Positions 61,472 through 64,000 of a stretch of 64,000 nucleotides of DNA are shown here, piece after piece. The position numbers were made by a program, and so were the translations under genes. Source of the DNA: Trypanosoma brucei gambiense DAL972. Lineage: Eukaryota; Euglenozoa; Kinetoplastea; Trypanosomatida; Trypanosomatidae. The notes beneath the pieces are model-generated. The model ran no database searches. It was given only the letters and a program-made list of their open reading frames with translations, and was not told the DNA's origin. The stretch covers positions 1,178,001-1,242,000 of the forward strand of contig NC_026742.1 in the NCBI RefSeq assembly GCF_000210295.1, written 5' to 3'. How positions within the stretch are numbered: the stretch's first letter is position 1; every line of letters starts with the position of its first letter.

Positions 61472-62920
61472 TCATCTCCTCTGCGTAGCACACCGCGGGG
61501 CAATGGGGGCTTTCTTTGATGATGTCATGACTTTGCGCCCCTTTGTTCGAGCATCCACTATTTTTTGCCACACAGACGTATAGATCTGTTTGGCGCCTTT
61601 CTCGCTTATTTTCGCATGAGATTCCATTATACGACGGATGAACTCTGCCTCAGGAATATGAACAAGGGTACGACCATCTCCTTCAGGAAGAATATATTCT
61701 GGGTTGGTAATCCGACCTCTCGAGCACCGACATATAAATGCCAACGCTTGCTCCCTGTCAAATCCATTTGGATCGTCGGGGTCATCAGCAACAATACGTG
61801 CTGGAACGGTTACCGCAAGCAAGGAGGCGTACCTCAATGTGTTTATTGTATGTCTAGAATCTCTCAACAGAGGAGAAACACATGCTATTACTACCGTCTT
61901 CGTTGGTCTCTTCACAGCAATTTCAAAACAATCACGCAGTAATAGTGTTAAAGGCGATCTTCTAAATGGTATATGCAGGTGACTGGTGCTTGTCGCTGCC
62001 ATTGCTCGCGCCCGGATGCATTCTTTCAGCGTCATAAGTGAGGTGTTGATGAACTTTGCTTCCATTTGTCTTTCCTTATCATGTGTAGCGCTGTCCGCTG
62101 TGTTCTCACTTCCGGCAAGATCCACAATAAATAACTCCCCTGGTTTAACCCACGTGCTGTTCTTACAAATTATTTGTATGCAGGTAACCATGTGACTGCG
62201 GGAAGAGACTTCATTTCTCCCTGTTGCCTTTGTCATCCTCTGGGATGCCGCCTCTTGGAACACAGCTAATAACATTTCATCATTAGAACATTCAAAACCA
62301 TCTGTTCCACGGATCTTCAACTCACCAGATATATCCTCAACTACCTGAACCTCTGAACCGGTCAGGAGATCAATATTTTTGTTTGCTTGTATCTCAATAA
62401 CTGTAATGAAAATGTTATGTGAAGCAAAGTAAGGAGCCAGATCCCTTGACATAAGGCCAACAATACCCAATGTCGTATGCGTCTTACCACTCCCTGTTTG
62501 TCCATAGCACAAAACACAGGTCGAGGCACCCTCAACCGACAAGTGAACGAGAGGTGCACATGACTCCATGTATACGCGTTCGGTGTCATCCCCTCCGCAA
62601 AAAACTCCGTCGAGGGTTACGCTGTGTGGCTCGATTGTGCACTGTCCAGCTAGTGAAATTTTGGGGGACATTACAACAGGATCGCGATACCCGTCCACTT
62701 TACGAATGATACTTTTGCTATTCATGTCTTCTTGGTCGAAAGGTATAATTGGACGACATCGGACAAATATTCTAGAGTCCTGAGAAGTGAAAAGTTCTTT
62801 AGGGTCCATAGACGGGCGGAGTTTCTTCTTGACAACCTCAGGCACCTCGGAGGTGTTGAGCAACCGTTGAAACTCGGCACATTTGGTACCAAGTTCAGCC
62901 ACTAACGGTATGTTGGGCAT
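61472..62920 (-). CDS. Short kinesin motor protein
   Basis: A 482-aa protein that is mostly motor domain (about 48-395). P-loop GQTGSGKTHTT near 140-150, switch I NEVSSRSHM, switch II DLAGSENTADS and the FRRSPLTLLLRD region are all present. An N-terminal ~48-residue extension precedes RIFVRCRPI. The C-terminus is short with no long coiled coil, ending in a Lys/Arg-rich tail, so it may be monomeric or have a short neck. The N-terminal extension and motor sequence look closest to kinesin-13/MCAK types or to trypanosome-specific divergent kinesins, but subfamily is unclear. Acts on microtubules of spindle, cytoskeleton or flagellum. Confidence 0.85.
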   Translation of the reverse strand: MPNIPLVAELGTKCAEFQRLLNTSEVPEVVKKKLRPSMDPKELFTSQDSRIFVRCRPIIPFDQEDMNSKSIIRKVDGYRDPVVMSPKISLAGQCTIEPHSVTLDGVFCGGDDTERVYMESCAPLVHLSVEGASTCVLCYGQTGSGKTHTTLGIVGLMSRDLAPYFASHNIFITVIEIQANKNIDLLTGSEVQVVEDISGELKIRGTDGFECSNDEMLLAVFQEAASQRMTKATGRNEVSSRSHMVTCIQIICKNSTWVKPGELFIVDLAGSENTADSATHDKERQMEAKFINTSLMTLKECIRARAMAATSTSHLHIPFRRSPLTLLLRDCFEIAVKRPTKTVVIACVSPLLRDSRHTINTLRYASLLAVTVPARIVADDPDDPNGFDREQALAFICRCSRGRITNPEYILPEGDGRTLVHIPEAEFIRRIMESHAKISEKGAKQIYTSVWQKIVDARTKGRKVMTSSKKAPIAPRCATQRR

Positions 62921-63832
62921 TTTACTTGCTACACAACCTTTAGACCAAAAAAACCTGCGGTAAGAGTTGCGGGATCCCTACTTATCTGCTATAGAACCTA
63001 ACGGTGGAACATGAAGAAAGCGAGCATTTATTCGCGCAGTCAAGCTATGTCACAAGTGGTTTCAGAAGCAAAAAACCTCCGCCACAAGAATGATGATATC
63101 AAACCGTGCGGCCGCAAAGTCACTGCAACAACAACCTAGTTTTTTAAAAAAAAAAAGACAAACTAAGTCAATAAACGAATCACGCAGCTCTCTTTCTCTC
63201 TGTCGGCTCAGCCAAAGAGTTACGAAAAAATGCTTTAAGATTTGCACAAAGTAAAATTGTTTAACTACGACCTGAGAAAAACAAAGTTCCACACGAAGGC
63301 ATAAGTTGAGAAATACGTGAGAAACAGAGTAAGCATAAGACCAACAAACCGTCGTCAGGGGAAATTAAAGATAAAAACGGAAGGTGGGAACAGTTCTTTG
63401 TATACATTACCAACCAACTTTAATTGACGAAAAGATTTACAAACATATGCCTTGTTTCCAAAGGGAAGGGTGACAAAAAACAGTGAGCTCACACTCCACC
63501 ATCAAAAAAAAAAAGATAAAACAAACTCCAACGCACAGCAACCCCCGATCCCTTCAAGTCTGGCCACCTCTCCGAAGCCAATCTAAAATGTACAAGATTC
63601 GTTAAGCACCTCCTTCCCTCTGTGACGAGCTCAACCACACACGAAGAGCATCTAAACTAGGAAATCATGCAAAAATAATAAATTCACGATGAGTAGGTAA
63701 AAGCGGAGAAACCATCAATATTAACCGAACAAGCGGTGTCATAGGGGCTAAAGGCCGCACGGTTTGGCAACCACAAGTTGCGCAGGCCATCAGCGGCAAC
63801 CACCACTCAAGAAGGTATACCCCGAGGGCCCG
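62921..63832. other. Spacer at upstream edge
   Basis: 0.9 kb upstream of the kinesin start (transcript sense). A-runs, pyrimidine patches and no recognised gene. If the block beyond it is on the + strand, this would be a strand-switch region; if on the minus strand, an ordinary spacer. Confidence 0.45.
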
Positions 63833-64000
63833 TCACGTGGAGTCATCACCGTCACTGGCGTATGAACCTTTAATTGTTGCGAAGGTGGCGGCCAGCCGCC
63901 CCCATGCACCCCGGGCCCCGAGCATCAGAGCAGCCGGATGGCCGCCCAGCATCGGAGAGAAGGCCGGTGGCAACACCACCCACCGCCCCTGGCGACGGGG
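63833..64000 (-). CDS. Possible C-terminal end of a gene running off the window
   Basis: A minus-strand open frame of 55 codons enters from the window edge and stops at 63835-63833 (TGA). Its composition is Gly/Ala/Pro/Arg-rich and the block is clearly more GC-rich than all upstream sequence. No family recognised. On the + strand an ATG at 63938 also opens a frame to the end (21 codons). A retroelement fragment is a possible explanation for the sudden GC rise. Either reading is weak because of the truncation. Confidence 0.25.
   Translation of the reverse strand, partial: PRRQGRWVVLPPAFSPMLGGHPAALMLGARGAWGRLAATFATIKGSYASDGDDST

Noticed and set aside
63985..64000. CCCTGGCGACGGGG at the very end, similar to a retroposon hallmark start
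   Set aside because: I recall CCCTGG as the start of the trypanosomatid retroposon signature, but 14 bases are too few to support the call.
1..64000. CRISPR arrays, bacterial promoters, ribosome-binding sites and terminators
   Set aside because: Eukaryotic kinetoplastid sequence; the direct repeats seen are microsatellites without spacers.

Overview
The window looks like a stretch of a Trypanosoma brucei-group chromosome. All convincing genes (about 24 loci, plus duplicate copies) lie on the minus strand, are intronless, and are separated by AT-rich spacers full of simple repeats and polypurine tracts on the + strand (polypyrimidine on the coding strand). This is the layout of one kinetoplastid polycistronic unit processed by trans-splicing. 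The gene content (glycosomal PEX13.2, the archaic translocase ATOM40, two CCCH proteins, DMC1, CYP40) and, from memory and unchecked, the gene order fit T. brucei chromosome 9 around the DMC1/ATOM40 locus. Transcription would run from high to low coordinates.

Layout, low to high coordinate. 1-4326: a tandem duplication of a two-gene unit (unknown 312-aa protein plus PEX13.2), interrupted by a 100-N assembly gap. 4327-16866: two CCCH zinc-finger RNA-binding protein genes, ZC3H28-like and ZC3H29-like, with a 2-kb spacer and a 6.4-kb spacer made almost wholly of low-complexity sequence. 18390-30312: a small membrane-anchored protein, a tubulin-tyrosine-ligase-like enzyme, an MCM9-like helicase, a 108-aa protein, DMC1 recombinase and a TPR/TMEM33-like membrane protein. 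30948-44939: FAM184-like coiled-coil protein, ATOM40, proteasome alpha-1, a secreted or ER unknown, a candidate mitochondrial EF-Ts-like protein, a membrane histidine phosphatase, an MRH-lectin (OS-9-like) and a RanBP2-zinc-finger/BRCT protein. 45318-62920: a giant two-domain AMP deaminase, SCAMP, CYP40-type cyclophilin, a DUF1761-like membrane protein, a GAPDH-like protein lacking the catalytic cysteine, glycine-cleavage H protein, a Grp170-like ER chaperone and a short kinesin. 63735-64000: a GC-rich block with an open frame running off the window.

Neighbours in such units are generally functionally unrelated, so most control should be post-transcriptional. Some themes do recur: ER quality control (MRH lectin, Grp170-like, TMEM33-like), DNA recombination and replication (DMC1, MCM9-like, BRCT protein), organelle import (PEX13.2, ATOM40) and RNA regulation (two CCCH proteins). 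The most notable items are two enzyme folds that look catalytically dead (GAPDH-like protein; N-terminal half of AMP deaminase), the atypical MCM9 Walker B, the TPR-TMEM33 fusion, and (AU)n tracts in the ZC3H28 3' flank that might allow self-regulation. No CRISPR, operon-type promoter, rRNA or convincing tRNA gene was seen.
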